Positions 1 to 10,397 of a DNA stretch of 45,141 nucleotides are shown in pieces; position 1 is the stretch's first letter, and each line of letters opens with the position of its first letter. The notes below the pieces were generated by a model. The model worked only from the letters and a program-made list of their open reading frames with translations, ran no database searches and was not told the DNA's origin. The stretch comes from Rhodobiaceae bacterium. Lineage in GTDB: Bacteria > Pseudomonadota > Alphaproteobacteria > RS24. Made by a program: the position numbers and the translations under genes. Location: positions 1 to 45,141 of the forward strand of contig PBLK01000010.1 in assembly GCA_002721725.1 (NCBI GenBank), in the 5' to 3' direction.

Positions 1-415
1 TGGGCATGCTGTCAGGCGCAATGACCAGAGAGTGGTAGCGTGTGACAGTGAACGGGTTGGGCAAGTTATCAAACACCCCGTCACCGCCATGTTTAATATG
101 GCTCAGCTTGCCGTGCATGATTTTCTCAGCCCGCACAATCTCGCCGCCAAAAGCCTGCCCGATACATTGGTGACCGAGGCAAACGCCGAATATTGGCATA
201 TCTTCCGGAGCGGCTTTAATTAGATCGAGGCAAATACCGGCTTTGTTGGGGTCGCACGGGCCCGGCGACAATATGATGGCTTGTGGCTTGGCTGCGAGAA
301 TGTCTTCGGGCGTTGCCTTGTCATTGCGCACAACCTGACAATCGGCGCCCAAATCACCTATGAATTGCACCAGATTGAAGGTGAAGCTGTCATAATTGTC
401 AATAAGCGTAAGCAT
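1..415 (-). CDS. trpG: Anthranilate synthase component II (glutamine amidotransferase), partial
   Basis: Glutaminase subunit that passes ammonia from glutamine to TrpE for anthranilate synthesis, the first step of tryptophan biosynthesis; a shared role in p-aminobenzoate synthesis is possible, as in many bacteria. Translating the minus strand from 415 gives MLTLIDNYDSFTFNLVQF, the usual start of class I amidotransferases of this family. An ILSPGP loop follows, then the nucleophile elbow FGVCLGHQ with Cys79. The ATG overlaps the trpE stop by one base (TAATG), so the two are translationally coupled. The C-terminal part, including the catalytic His-Glu, lies outside the window. Identity is secure; the trpG versus pabA assignment rests on adjacency to trpE. 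Confidence 0.93.
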   Translation of the reverse strand, partial: MLTLIDNYDSFTFNLVQFIGDLGADCQVVRNDKATPEDILAAKPQAIILSPGPCDPNKAGICLDLIKAAPEDMPIFGVCLGHQCIGQAFGGEIVRAEKIMHGKLSHIKHGGDGVFDNLPNPFTVTRYHSLVIAPDSMP

Positions 416-1926
416 TAGGGGCGGTTCTTTCTATCAGCTGCCAGTTCCAACGCAATTTCTGCAGCGCGAAACAGGGCAGCGGCTTTGTTCACCGTTTCAT
501 CATATTCATATCGCGGAGTTGAATCATAGACCACGCCGCCACCCGCTTGCACATATAGCTTTTTGTCTTTCACAACCGCGGTTCGTAGGGCGATGCATGT
601 ATCCATATCGCCATTGGCGGAGAAATAACCGACACAACCGGAATAAATGCCGCGTCGTTCCGGTTCCAATTCATCGATAATTTCCATCGCGCGAATTTTC
701 GGCGCGCCCGAGACCGTGCCAGCGGGAAAGCCTGCCACCAGCGCATCAATTTCATCCAAGTCTTCACGCAAGGTGCCGGTCACGTCAGAGACAATATGAA
801 TAAGATGCGAGGTCTTTTGCAGACCGAAAGCCGTGTTTACTTTCACCGAACCGATTTTCGACACACGACCGACATCATTGCGCCCTAAATCGAGCAGCAT
901 AAGATGCTCGGCGCGTTCTTTTTCATCGGCCAGAAGCTCTGCGCTAATGGCTTTGTCTTCAGCCAGGCTTGCGCCACGTTTGCGCGTTCCGGCAATTGGG
1001 CGAATGTTCACTTCGCGGTCTTTTACACCAACTAAAACTTCGGGGCTGGAACCAACGACGGCGAAGTCGCGCATATCCAAAAAGAACAGATAGGGTGATG
1101 GATTGACGCGTCGCAGCGAGCGATAAAGGTCAAAGGGTGGCAGGTCGAAATCTATATTGAAGCGCTGGCTCAGCACGACCTGAAAAACGTCACCCGCTTC
1201 AATATATTCTTTGCCTTTTTTAACCATATCGAAATAAGCCTGCTGGTTCATATTTGATTGCGGCGCGGCAAATTCATTCGGCGAAGAAATGGGACTATCG
1301 AGCAGGGCCGCGCCCAGTTTCTCTTCTGCCGCTTCCAACCGTGCCAACGCATTTTCATAAGCATCATCGGCTGAGGTCGTGCCGGGGCGCACCGCGGTCA
1401 CCAAGCGGATATTGTCGGTGACACTGTCAAATACGGCAATCATTGTCGGACGCATAAACAGACAGTCCGGCACTTGCATGACATCAGGGTTGCTGTCAGG
1501 CAAATCTTCCATATGACGCACCATGTCATAGGCCATATAGCCAAATACGCCGGCCGACATAGGTGCGAGGCCTTCCGGCACATCGAGACGTGACTCCGCC
1601 AAAATGATACGCAAGGCATCCAGTGGTGCGCCGTCCATCTCTTCGAAGCTGTCGAGACTGTCTTGGGCCGAACGGTTGATTTCAGGCCGCCCGTTGCTGA
1701 CGCGAAACAGCAAGTCAGGTGCCAGGCCAATCATCGAATAGCGCCCGCGAATATCTCCGTCTTCCACGGACTCCAAAAGAAAGCTGAAGTCTTCGCTGTC
1801 TGCGAGTTTTAGATAAGTGGCAACCGGCGTTTCCAAATCGGCAATCAACTCTGTCCAAACAAGCTGCGCCGTGCCATCAGCATAGCCCGCGGCAAAGGTC
1901 GCGCGGTCCGGCGTAACTGTTGTCAT
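415..1926 (-). CDS. trpE: Anthranilate synthase component I
   Basis: Converts chorismate and ammonia to anthranilate together with TrpG. The 503-residue length fits the family. The chorismate-binding domain is clear in the C-terminal half: RPIAGTRKRG, the LLDLGRNDVGRV block, and PAGTVSGAPKIRAMEI followed by a YSGCVGY segment. The N-terminal half carries the domain involved in tryptophan feedback (LESVEDGDIRGRYSMIG; LLES-type motif). The start ATG overlaps the ppiD stop (ATGA) and the stop overlaps trpG ATG, giving one compact ppiD-trpE-trpG transcript, an order common in alphaproteobacteria. No leader peptide or attenuator is visible, as expected for an internal operon gene. Confidence 0.95.
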   Translation of the reverse strand: MTTVTPDRATFAAGYADGTAQLVWTELIADLETPVATYLKLADSEDFSFLLESVEDGDIRGRYSMIGLAPDLLFRVSNGRPEINRSAQDSLDSFEEMDGAPLDALRIILAESRLDVPEGLAPMSAGVFGYMAYDMVRHMEDLPDSNPDVMQVPDCLFMRPTMIAVFDSVTDNIRLVTAVRPGTTSADDAYENALARLEAAEEKLGAALLDSPISSPNEFAAPQSNMNQQAYFDMVKKGKEYIEAGDVFQVVLSQRFNIDFDLPPFDLYRSLRRVNPSPYLFFLDMRDFAVVGSSPEVLVGVKDREVNIRPIAGTRKRGASLAEDKAISAELLADEKERAEHLMLLDLGRNDVGRVSKIGSVKVNTAFGLQKTSHLIHIVSDVTGTLREDLDEIDALVAGFPAGTVSGAPKIRAMEIIDELEPERRGIYSGCVGYFSANGDMDTCIALRTAVVKDKKLYVQAGGGVVYDSTPRYEYDETVNKAAALFRAAEIALELAADRKNRP

Positions 1927-3818
1927 CGGGTCACCAATTCGCGCGTCGCGAGATTTAGGTTGGTTTCATTTATCGAAGTGCCATAATTGTCTTGCAAGCT
2001 AAGCACAAATTGATTGGTCAAATCTGTTTGATATTTGCGTTGCTCGCCTTCAAAGATAATATCGCGGGCAGCGCTGTCACCTGCTTCGGCCTCGATGATG
2101 TCGGCAGCCTGCATGACGATAATCTCACCGCCAAAGCCGACCCCGGCCCAGGCAAATTCATTTTTTTCAACACTAAAGAGCCGTGTTACGGCTTCCTCTG
2201 AAAATGTGTCATTTGAGATTTGGCGCGTCATCGGCTCTGAGACAAGCGGCTTGCGCTTGAAGCCTTCTGCTGCCGCCTTAAAGCTGCCAGTCTCATTGCC
2301 GACCTTTACCATATGCTCGGCCATTGCTTGCAACAATTTACTGCGTTCATCGACTTTCCATTCTGCGGTTACCGCATCGCGCACTTCCTTAAGAGGCGGC
2401 ACAACGGTCGGCGTGATTTCATTCAGGCGCAGCCAGATGAAAGTGCCGTCTTCCATTTCTTGCATGGGAATATCTTCACCGATGGCGCTGTCAAACATGA
2501 GGGTAGCTAATTGGTCATAACGCGCCATAATCACTTGCTGCGTGCCATCAAGGGATTTACCATTATTAGTAATATTTTCGATTTTGATAACATCGAGATC
2601 AAAACGCTGGCCGATATTTTCAAGCGTTTCACCGCCTGCCAATTCGTCTTCGACGGTTTCCGTGAAAGCCAGCATGTCTTCCAAAGCCCGGTCATAAATC
2701 ACGCGCTGACGCAATTGCTCTTCAACCGCCTCAAACGGCAGCACAGAACCCGGTTCAACGTCGCGCACCCGCAACACTACATATCCCAAAGGCCCTTCAA
2801 TCACGTCGCTGACTGCGTCTTTTTCCATTGCAAATGCAATCTCGGCCAAGTCGGCTGAAATCATATCGCTTCGCTTGACCTCACCGAGGTCTGAATTGTC
2901 CAAAGTCTGGCCAACGGCATCGACGATTTCAACAAAAGGCACGTCTTCGCCAATCAGCTTGCGGGCTTTTTCGGCTTCTGCATCATTTGACAGAACGAGC
3001 TGGTCGATTTTGCGAGTTTCTTCCACTGTGAAGTCGCTCATCGACAATTCATATTCTTCTTCCAAAGTGGCGCGGTCGATGGTGATGAGTTCGGCGAAGC
3101 GAGCCGGCGATACCACCAAAGCGTTACCGGAGCGGGTTTCAGGCTGGGCAAAGCGCAGTTTAGTCTCATTGAAAAAAGTCTCAAGCTCTTCACCTGTCGG
3201 TTCGCCGGTTTCGTCGGTTTGTTCCAAGGTCAAGATCATATAATTGGCGATACGCCGTTCAAGAAAATGTTTGTATAAGCTTTCGATCAGCAATTTAGGA
3301 ACCAAACCGCGATCAATGCTGGCATCGGTCAATTGATTGGTTATGTGGAAACGGCGTTGGTCTTCAACAAATAATTTCTCGTTTAAGCCATTTTGTGACA
3401 GAACGGCGCGAAAAGTTGGCTCGTCAAATTGCCCGTTTACTCCCGCAAAGCTTGGGTCTGCCAAAATGCTTTGCGCAATCGCATCATCGCTAAAGCCCAA
3501 GCCTAAATCATCCGCCGCCTCATATAATGCTGCGCTGCCCATCATATTAATGAGAACTTGTTGCGTGATGCCGAGATTGGCAGCATCGGCGGCCGACAGC
3601 GTGGTGCCCAATTGGCGCGAAAAATCGCGTGTCGCTTGCACATAACGTACTTGAAATTCTTGCCGCTGAATCTTCCTATCACCGACCGAGGCAATCACAC
3701 TGTTTGAAAAGCCGGTAAAAGTATCGGCGACACCCCAGAGGCCGAATGCAATCACAAGCAAGCCGATGAGAAGAATACCTAGCACACCGCTAGCTTTGCT
3801 GCGCAAGAATTTAAGCAT
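1923..3818 (-). CDS. ppiD: PpiD-type peptidyl-prolyl cis-trans isomerase / SurA-N periplasmic chaperone
   Basis: Inner-membrane-anchored folding factor for proteins leaving the Sec translocon. From the chosen start the product is 631 residues. MLKFLRSKASG precedes one transmembrane helix (GVLGILLIGLLVIAFGLWGV), then a SurA-like N-terminal region and a parvulin-like PPIase region (GDVPF-type to LGEVKRSDM and GPLGYVVLRVRDVEPG). The reading frame stays open upstream to 3905, but the ATG at 3818 has a purine-rich stretch upstream and gives the MLxFLRSK start typical of the family, so the 29 extra residues are probably untranslated. First gene of the ppiD-trpE-trpG unit and divergent from tpiA. 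Family assignment is strong; isomerase activity is not shown, and many PpiD rotamase domains are inactive. Confidence 0.87.
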   Translation of the reverse strand: MLKFLRSKASGVLGILLIGLLVIAFGLWGVADTFTGFSNSVIASVGDRKIQRQEFQVRYVQATRDFSRQLGTTLSAADAANLGITQQVLINMMGSAALYEAADDLGLGFSDDAIAQSILADPSFAGVNGQFDEPTFRAVLSQNGLNEKLFVEDQRRFHITNQLTDASIDRGLVPKLLIESLYKHFLERRIANYMILTLEQTDETGEPTGEELETFFNETKLRFAQPETRSGNALVVSPARFAELITIDRATLEEEYELSMSDFTVEETRKIDQLVLSNDAEAEKARKLIGEDVPFVEIVDAVGQTLDNSDLGEVKRSDMISADLAEIAFAMEKDAVSDVIEGPLGYVVLRVRDVEPGSVLPFEAVEEQLRQRVIYDRALEDMLAFTETVEDELAGGETLENIGQRFDLDVIKIENITNNGKSLDGTQQVIMARYDQLATLMFDSAIGEDIPMQEMEDGTFIWLRLNEITPTVVPPLKEVRDAVTAEWKVDERSKLLQAMAEHMVKVGNETGSFKAAAEGFKRKPLVSEPMTRQISNDTFSEEAVTRLFSVEKNEFAWAGVGFGGEIIVMQAADIIEAEAGDSAARDIIFEGEQRKYQTDLTNQFVLSLQDNYGTSINETNLNLATRELVTR

Positions 3819-3940
3819 AATATCTTTCGCTTTCTGGCGGAAATCGCCGTTATAATTTGGCGGCATCATAGTGCGCTGTGCCGCTTGTCGCAAGCGGGTG
3901 AACACGGTAAACAGGCACTCAGTTAATCAAGGAGAAAAAC

Positions 3941-4708
3941 ATGGCGAAGCGGCAATCGACCCCAAAAATCAAAGCGCTTGTGGCCGGTAATTGGAAAATG
4001 AACGGCATCGGCAAGCAGCTTGGGGAAGTGAGAAAGCTGGCAAGCGCCATTAATCGCAAAAAGCCAAACGCCGACGTCATGATTTGCCCGCCCGCAACAT
4101 TGTTAACACGTATGGCTGCTTTGAAGTTGAAAGGCGTTGCGCTGGGCGGGCAAGACTGCCATGCCGATATTGAAGGCGCGCATACCGGCGATATTTCTGC
4201 TGAAATGCTGAAAGAGGCCGGCGCAAAGGCAGTTATAGTCGGCCATTCTGAACGCCGCGCCGATTACGGAGAGAGCGATAAGGCGGTGCGCGCCAAGGTA
4301 GAAGCCGTACACCGCGCCGGTATGATGGCTATTATCTGCGTCGGTGAAAGCCTAAAGCAGCGCAGAGCAGGAGAAACATTGAAAATCGTAAAAGCGCAAC
4401 TGCGTGGTTCTTTGCCCGCCGTATGCATAGCCAAAAATACGGTAATTGCCTATGAGCCGGTTTGGGCCATCGGGTCGGGATTGACCCCGACGATCGCGCA
4501 GGTTGAAGAAGTTCACTCCGCATTGCGCAGCGCTCTGGTGCGCCGTTTTGACGATGAAGGCGCGAAAATGCGTATCCTTTATGGCGGATCGGTGAAACCC
4601 GCTAATGCGAATGAATTAATGTTGGTTCCCAATGTCAATGGCGCACTGGTTGGCGGTGCCAGCCTGACGGCGAAAGATTTTTGCGGTATTTTAGAGGCCT
4701 ATTTCTAG
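3941..4708 (+). CDS. tpiA: Triosephosphate isomerase
   Basis: Interconverts dihydroxyacetone phosphate and glyceraldehyde 3-phosphate in glycolysis and gluconeogenesis. The 255 residues form a full TIM barrel. AGNWKMN carries catalytic Lys19, IVGHSERR carries electrophile His102, and [11 protein letters not shown] carries catalytic base Glu172; the phosphate-binding LYGGSVKP and the VGGASL loop are present. The start is set by a good ribosome binding site (AAGGAG, about 7 bases before ATG). Divergent from ppiD, with 122 bases between the two starts; a plus-strand TATAAT at 3851-3856 could serve as a -10 element, but its -35 is poor. A hairpin follows the stop. Confidence 0.97.
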   Translation: MAKRQSTPKIKALVAGNWKMNGIGKQLGEVRKLASAINRKKPNADVMICPPATLLTRMAALKLKGVALGGQDCHADIEGAHTGDISAEMLKEAGAKAVIVGHSERRADYGESDKAVRAKVEAVHRAGMMAIICVGESLKQRRAGETLKIVKAQLRGSLPAVCIAKNTVIAYEPVWAIGSGLTPTIAQVEEVHSALRSALVRRFDDEGAKMRILYGGSVKPANANELMLVPNVNGALVGGASLTAKDFCGILEAYF

Positions 4709-4722
4709 TTTTTCGCGACGGT

Positions 4723-4760
4723 GTCACTGATCGGCAAAAAGCCCGATTGGTGACGTTTTC
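4723..4760 (+). terminator. Hairpin terminator after tpiA
   Basis: Twelve-pair stem (4723-4734 with 4743-4754, two G-U wobbles) closing an A-rich loop, followed by GTTTTC. It lies 15 bases past the tpiA stop on the same strand. The T tract is short, so efficiency is uncertain. Confidence 0.6.
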
Positions 4761-5023
4761 TCTAGAACCACCGACAAATTGGCCGCGCCGGCTTAACCTT
4801 ATAACAGTCGTCTTAGGCCAGCCTATTTTCAACTTAAGAGTACTGCCGGTTTTTACCGCAAGAGGATTGGGTGGCGGTTCAATAGGCGGCAGAATTTTGT
4901 CAATAAAACAAAATCTCGCCACTGTCTGGCAGGTAATAAGGCAACAGGAGAAGCGGAAAAAGCGATATTGCGGCAACAGCTAACCGGCGTTGCATAATAG
5001 TTACAAAACTTCGGTAAGGCGGT
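4761..5023. other. Non-coding gap between tpiA and secG
   Basis: About 260 bases with no convincing gene. Short open frames on both strands run through it, but none has a ribosome binding site or recognisable protein. A weak AT-rich hairpin (ATTTTGT/ACAAAAT) lies near 4894-4914. I see no tRNA, small-RNA or riboswitch signature that I can name. Confidence 0.5.
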
Positions 5024-5052
5024 TTGCTTTTCGCTTATAAACGCGCTATACC
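5024..5052 (+). promoter_or_regulatory. Candidate sigma-70-type promoter for secG
   Basis: TTGCTT (5024-5029), a 17-base spacer, then TATACC (5047-5052), placed 26 bases before the secG ATG. Spacing is ideal and both hexamers are moderate matches to consensus; no experimental support. Confidence 0.4.
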
Positions 5053-5077
5053 GCGCGCTAGTTGGACGGAGAAACCC

Positions 5078-5419
5078 ATGACCACCATTCTTTTGGTTGT
5101 TCATTTAATGGTCGCAGTAGCGATGATTGTGCTCGTATTGTTGCAACGCTCAGAAGGCGGTGCACTGGGCATTGGCGGCGGTGGCGACGGCATGATGAGT
5201 GCGCGCGGACTAGGCAATGCGATGACACGGGCAACTGCCATTTTGGCCGGTGTGTTTTTCCTGACCTCTATCGGTTTAACAGTGTTGGGCACAATGGAAA
5301 ATCGTTCTTCCGTGCTTGACGGTGTTATTGAGACGGATGGCCCGTCGTCAAATACGCCTTTGGCACCGGCTCCTGTGCTCCCTGATTTACCGAGCAGCGA
5401 TCTCCCGACCCCCGAATAA
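5078..5419 (+). CDS. secG: Protein-export membrane protein SecG
   Basis: Small subunit of the SecYEG translocon that assists SecA-driven protein export. The 113-residue product has two hydrophobic helices (about 3-20 and 51-71) joined by the family loop LLQRSEGGALGIGGG, then a Pro/Ser-rich, acidic tail. The frame is open upstream to a TTG at 5024, but the ATG at 5078 has a clear ribosome binding site (GGACGGAGAAACCC) and gives the standard SecG start MTTILLVVHL. The tpiA-secG-pyrG order is common in alphaproteobacteria. Confidence 0.94.
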   Translation: MTTILLVVHLMVAVAMIVLVLLQRSEGGALGIGGGGDGMMSARGLGNAMTRATAILAGVFFLTSIGLTVLGTMENRSSVLDGVIETDGPSSNTPLAPAPVLPDLPSSDLPTPE

Positions 5420-5435
5420 GAATTTTTGTTAATAA

Positions 5436-7124
<1,689 letters not shown>

Positions 7125-7132
7125 GGGGCATT

Positions 7133-7981
7133 ATGGATACGCTCGAACTAAAAGATTACGGGATCAAAATCGGTGATGGCGAAAAACTGGTTATCATGGC
7201 TGGATTGAATGTGCTGGAAGATGAAGGCCTCGCGCAAGAAGTGTGTGCTGAGTTGAAGGTCATCTGCGCCGAATTGGACTTGCCTTATATTTTCAAAGCC
7301 AGTTGGGACAAAGCCAATCGCTCTTCCATTAACAGCTATCGTGGGCCGGGCATGGAAGAAGGCCTGCCAATATTAGAAGCCGTAAAGGCTAGGCACGGCG
7401 TGCCCGTTGTCACCGATTTGCACGAACCGGCGCAAGCACAAGAAGTCGCCGAAATTGCCGAAGTGTTGCAAGTGCCGGCTTTCCTCGTGCGCCAAACCGA
7501 TCTGGTGGTCGCCACCGCGCGCGCTGTTGCTGCCAAAGGCGGCTGGATGCATGCCAAGAAAGCGCAATTCCTCGCCCCTTGGGACTGTGCTAATATCATC
7601 ACGAAATCGCGAGAAGCCGCGCCCGATGCACAAATCATTTTGTGCGATAGGGGCACCAGCTTCGGCTACAACAATCTCGTCGTGGATATGCTGGGCATTC
7701 CAGAAATGAAAAAGCTCGGCGTGCCGGTGACGATGGATGCCACCCATGCCGTGCAATTGCCGGGTGCTGACCCACGCACCTCAGGGGCATCAACCGGCGG
7801 TCGTCGAGAAGGAGTTTCCGTGCTGGCGAAGTCCGCCATTGCGGCCGGGGCCAACGGGGTTTTCCTCGAATTTCACCCACGCCCTGACGAGGCCCTGTGC
7901 GATGCCCCAAGCTGCTTGCCGCTGAGCGATGCAAAAGAGTTGCTCGGCACGCTTAAGGAAATACATAGGGTCGTTTCCTAA
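7133..7981 (+). CDS. kdsA: 3-deoxy-8-phosphooctulonate synthase (KDO-8-phosphate synthase)
   Basis: Condenses phosphoenolpyruvate with arabinose 5-phosphate to form KDO-8-phosphate for the lipopolysaccharide inner core. The 282 residues match the family length. Recognised blocks are FKASWDKANRSS, the VTDLHEP strand, FLVRQTDLV, MHAKKAQFLAPWD, DRGTSFGYNNLVVDM, DATHAVQLPGA and a C-terminal EFHPRPDEALCD loop. It starts 8 bases after pyrG. Its presence implies an LPS-bearing outer membrane, consistent with the TonB receptor in the window. Confidence 0.97.
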   Translation: MDTLELKDYGIKIGDGEKLVIMAGLNVLEDEGLAQEVCAELKVICAELDLPYIFKASWDKANRSSINSYRGPGMEEGLPILEAVKARHGVPVVTDLHEPAQAQEVAEIAEVLQVPAFLVRQTDLVVATARAVAAKGGWMHAKKAQFLAPWDCANIITKSREAAPDAQIILCDRGTSFGYNNLVVDMLGIPEMKKLGVPVTMDATHAVQLPGADPRTSGASTGGRREGVSVLAKSAIAAGANGVFLEFHPRPDEALCDAPSCLPLSDAKELLGTLKEIHRVVS

Positions 7982-8042
7982 ATCATTGCACCCCTGCGTC
8001 AATTCGTTCAGACTTTTCAAAAGACAAAAGGGGAGGCGCGCC

Positions 8043-9527
8043 ATGGCAAGGCCAGGGTTTTTGAAATCGGGATTTAGTCAGCAAGGCCAGCTTTGGCGCG
8101 TCGTTCTGGGCATGGTGTTAGCCATACCGCCTTTATTTTTTGATATTGCCGGACTGTCTGTTGATGGCGAGCGCATGTTGGCCGTAGCCATTTTAATGGC
8201 CGCATGGTGGGCGCTGGAAGCCATGCCCTTGGCCGTGACGGCGCTGGCGCCGCTTTTGCTGATGCCGAGCCTCAATATCTTGCCGATGCAAGACACGGCG
8301 GGCAGTTATGCCCATCCAATTTTGTTTTTGTTGTTTGGTGGCTTCACGCTGGCTTTGGTGATTGAAAAATGCGGCCTGCATATGCGCGTCGCCTATAAGC
8401 TGTTGAGCATGTTGAGCGTGCATGCGCGCGATTTGATTGCAGGTCTGATGGTGATTGCCGCTTTTCTGAGCATGTGGATTTCTAATACCTCGACAACCAT
8501 CATGTTGCTGCCTGTGGCGATTTCCATCACGCTAATGGTACGCCAGCATTTTGCCAATCTACCGGCGCAGCAGCTTGATAATTTTGAAGCAGCGGTGTTT
8601 TTGGGGCTGGCCTATGGCGCAACGCTGGGCGGCATTTCTACCATGATCGGCACCGCGCCCAATGCTTATGCAGTCGGTTTTATTCAGAGCACTTATGGGA
8701 TTGAGGTCAACTTTCTCGATTGGATGCGCTTCGGCGTGCCGCTCATGCTGATTGTGGTGCCGCTGGTTTGGGCGGTTTTGACCTTTCTACTTTATCCGGT
8801 GGATTTTCGCATGACCGATGAGATAAGAGGCGTTATGCGTCGTGACTTGACCGCGCTTGGCTCGGTTTCCGCAACGGAGAAGCGCGTCATCATGGTATTT
8901 TTGGTGACCGTGCTGGCGTGGATGTCGCGCCCTTATATAGTCGGTACATTCGGCATCAGCGGCATATCTGACACGACCATTTCCATTGTGGCGGTGTTTT
9001 TGTTGTTCACCGTGCCGGCTGGCGACCGCGAAGGTGCGCTGCTGGAATGGGATGATATGGCGAAGCTACCCTGGGGCGTGCTGCTGTTGTTCGGTGGTGG
9101 CTTTGCGCTGGCAGCGGGCATAACCGTCTCGGGGCTAAGCGCGTGGATTGGCGGTCAGCTTACGCCTTTAAGCGGCATGCCGCTGCTCGTCATCTTATTT
9201 GCCATCGCTGCTGTGCTGATTTTCTTGACTGAGATTACGAGCAACACCGCCACCATCACCACTTTCTTGCCGATTATCGCCGCGTTGGCCGTGTCGCTTG
9301 GTCAACCGCCTTTACAGCTTATTGTGCCGGTCGCGCTGGCGGCCAGCTTCGCCTTTATGCTCCCGGTGGCGACACCGCCCAATGCGATTATTTTCGGCAC
9401 GGGGCGTATCAGGATGCAGCAAATGATACGCGCCGGTTTGGTGCTGAATGTGCTGAGTATTTTTGTGCTTAGCTTATTCGCCTATTATATTTTGCCGCTG
9501 ACGCTCAACCTTTCGGTCACGCCGTAA
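8043..9527 (+). CDS. DASS/SLC13-family anion (dicarboxylate or sulfate) transporter
   Basis: Multi-spanning inner-membrane protein of 494 residues resembling sodium-coupled divalent anion symporters. About a dozen hydrophobic helices alternate with two related Ser-Asn-Thr signatures: SNTSTTIMLLP in the first half and SNTATITTFLPI in the second. These are the substrate and sodium-binding hairpin motifs of the family. Reading is open upstream into kdsA, but the ATG at 8043 has a strong site (AAAGGGGAGG), so it is chosen. Substrate cannot be told from sequence: C4-dicarboxylate, citrate and sulfate are all possible. It lies between kdsA and eno, which are neighbours in many relatives, so it looks like an accessory insertion. 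Confidence 0.85.
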   Translation: MARPGFLKSGFSQQGQLWRVVLGMVLAIPPLFFDIAGLSVDGERMLAVAILMAAWWALEAMPLAVTALAPLLLMPSLNILPMQDTAGSYAHPILFLLFGGFTLALVIEKCGLHMRVAYKLLSMLSVHARDLIAGLMVIAAFLSMWISNTSTTIMLLPVAISITLMVRQHFANLPAQQLDNFEAAVFLGLAYGATLGGISTMIGTAPNAYAVGFIQSTYGIEVNFLDWMRFGVPLMLIVVPLVWAVLTFLLYPVDFRMTDEIRGVMRRDLTALGSVSATEKRVIMVFLVTVLAWMSRPYIVGTFGISGISDTTISIVAVFLLFTVPAGDREGALLEWDDMAKLPWGVLLLFGGGFALAAGITVSGLSAWIGGQLTPLSGMPLLVILFAIAAVLIFLTEITSNTATITTFLPIIAALAVSLGQPPLQLIVPVALAASFAFMLPVATPPNAIIFGTGRIRMQQMIRAGLVLNVLSIFVLSLFAYYILPLTLNLSVTP

Positions 9528-9530
9528 GAG

Positions 9531-9998
9531 CTACCTGCCCCGATATGATGGCACACCTTGGTCGGGGATAAACAGGCCTTCCGGCGGAAGAGAGGATTGC
9601 CAGAAAACGTCAATCGGAATGCCGCCGCGCGGATACCAATAGCCGCCAATGCGTAACCATTTCGGTTGCATGCACTCAATCAGGCGCTTGGCGACCATTA
9701 TAGTGCAATCCTCATGAAAGGCACCATGATTACGGAAGCTGCCCATAAACAGCTTGAAGCTCTTGCTCTCGACCAAATGCTGGTCGGGCACATAATCGAT
9801 AATCAGATTGGCAAAATCAGGCTGGCCGGTGACTGGACAAATGGAAGTGAATTCAGGCACGGCAAAGCGCGCCACATAAAGCGTGTCGGGATGCGGATTT
9901 GGTACCGCTTCCAACACCGCCTCATCGGGTGAGGCGGGGAGGCCGGTCATTTGGCCGAGCATGGTTGCGCCTGTTGTGTCGCTTCCCTTAGTGGACAT
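9531..9998 (-). CDS. queF: NADPH-dependent 7-cyano-7-deazaguanine reductase
   Basis: Reduces preQ0 nitrile to preQ1 amine, the last free-base step before insertion into tRNA as queuosine precursor. This is the short single-domain (T-fold) form of 155 residues. [13 protein letters not shown] holds the nucleophile Cys54 and Asp61, and the QueF motif ESKSFKL starts at Glu77. Start chosen at 9998, where AAGGA precedes ATG; an alternative 11 codons upstream would overlap queD more deeply. It overlaps the queD end by 11 bases and is the last gene of queC-queE-queD-queF, convergent with the DASS transporter. Confidence 0.94.
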   Translation of the reverse strand: MSTKGSDTTGATMLGQMTGLPASPDEAVLEAVPNPHPDTLYVARFAVPEFTSICPVTGQPDFANLIIDYVPDQHLVESKSFKLFMGSFRNHGAFHEDCTIMVAKRLIECMQPKWLRIGGYWYPRGGIPIDVFWQSSLPPEGLFIPDQGVPSYRGR

Positions 9999-10356
9999 GT
10001 TGGCTTCCTTGATAGAGGCAAGACTGACCAAGGCTGTCGCGAAACACTTCTACTGCGCTTATTTGTGGCAATCCGTTTTGCAAATTATCCCAAATGAACA
10101 GGCAGAGGTTTTCCAATGTCGGCTGCTCCAGCCCTTCAATCTCGTTGAGCATTTGATGGTCAAGCTGATTACGCAATTCGTTCAGTAAGCGACCCATTTC
10201 TTCCAAATCGACAATCTGCCCGTTTTCATCGGGCATTCCTTCCAGCGTTACGCGGGCGCGAAAGCTGTGCCCGTGCACGCGCGTATTGGCGTGACCTGCG
10301 GGATAATGGCCAAGGCTATGGGCGGCATCAAAGCTGAATTCGCGCGATAATTTCAT
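9988..10356 (-). CDS. queD: QueD-like 6-carboxytetrahydropterin synthase, catalytic Cys position changed
   Basis: Member of the 6-pyruvoyltetrahydropterin synthase/QueD family, expected to convert dihydroneopterin triphosphate to 6-carboxytetrahydropterin on the preQ0 route. The 122 residues show the zinc ligands His13, His28 and His30 (FDAAHSL, VHGHSF), the LDHQMLNE block (Asp66, His67) and PTLEN. The catalytic Cys of E. coli QueD (four residues before HGH) is Asn24 here ([10 protein letters not shown]), and the conserved C-terminal Glu (KET) is Asp107 (FRDS). Both were checked on the nucleotides. The ATG at 10356 is used; the frame continues only to a TTG at 10374. Context in the que operon supports the role, but the chemistry may differ from the textbook enzyme. 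Confidence 0.85.
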   Translation of the reverse strand: MKLSREFSFDAAHSLGHYPAGHANTRVHGHSFRARVTLEGMPDENGQIVDLEEMGRLLNELRNQLDHQMLNEIEGLEQPTLENLCLFIWDNLQNGLPQISAVEVFRDSLGQSCLYQGSQHVH

Positions 10357-10397
10357 GCCCCGCTTATCGCGCAAAAGCGGAATCTCGTCAATTCGGC

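Noticed and set aside
3819-3905. Upstream extension of ppiD by 29 residues
   Set aside because: The internal ATG gives the family-typical MLxFLRSK start; the extension has no family similarity.
4635-4983. Two open frames of about 100-113 codons on opposite strands in the tpiA-secG gap
   Set aside because: No ribosome binding site, no recognisable protein features, and both overlap the tpiA end or its terminator.
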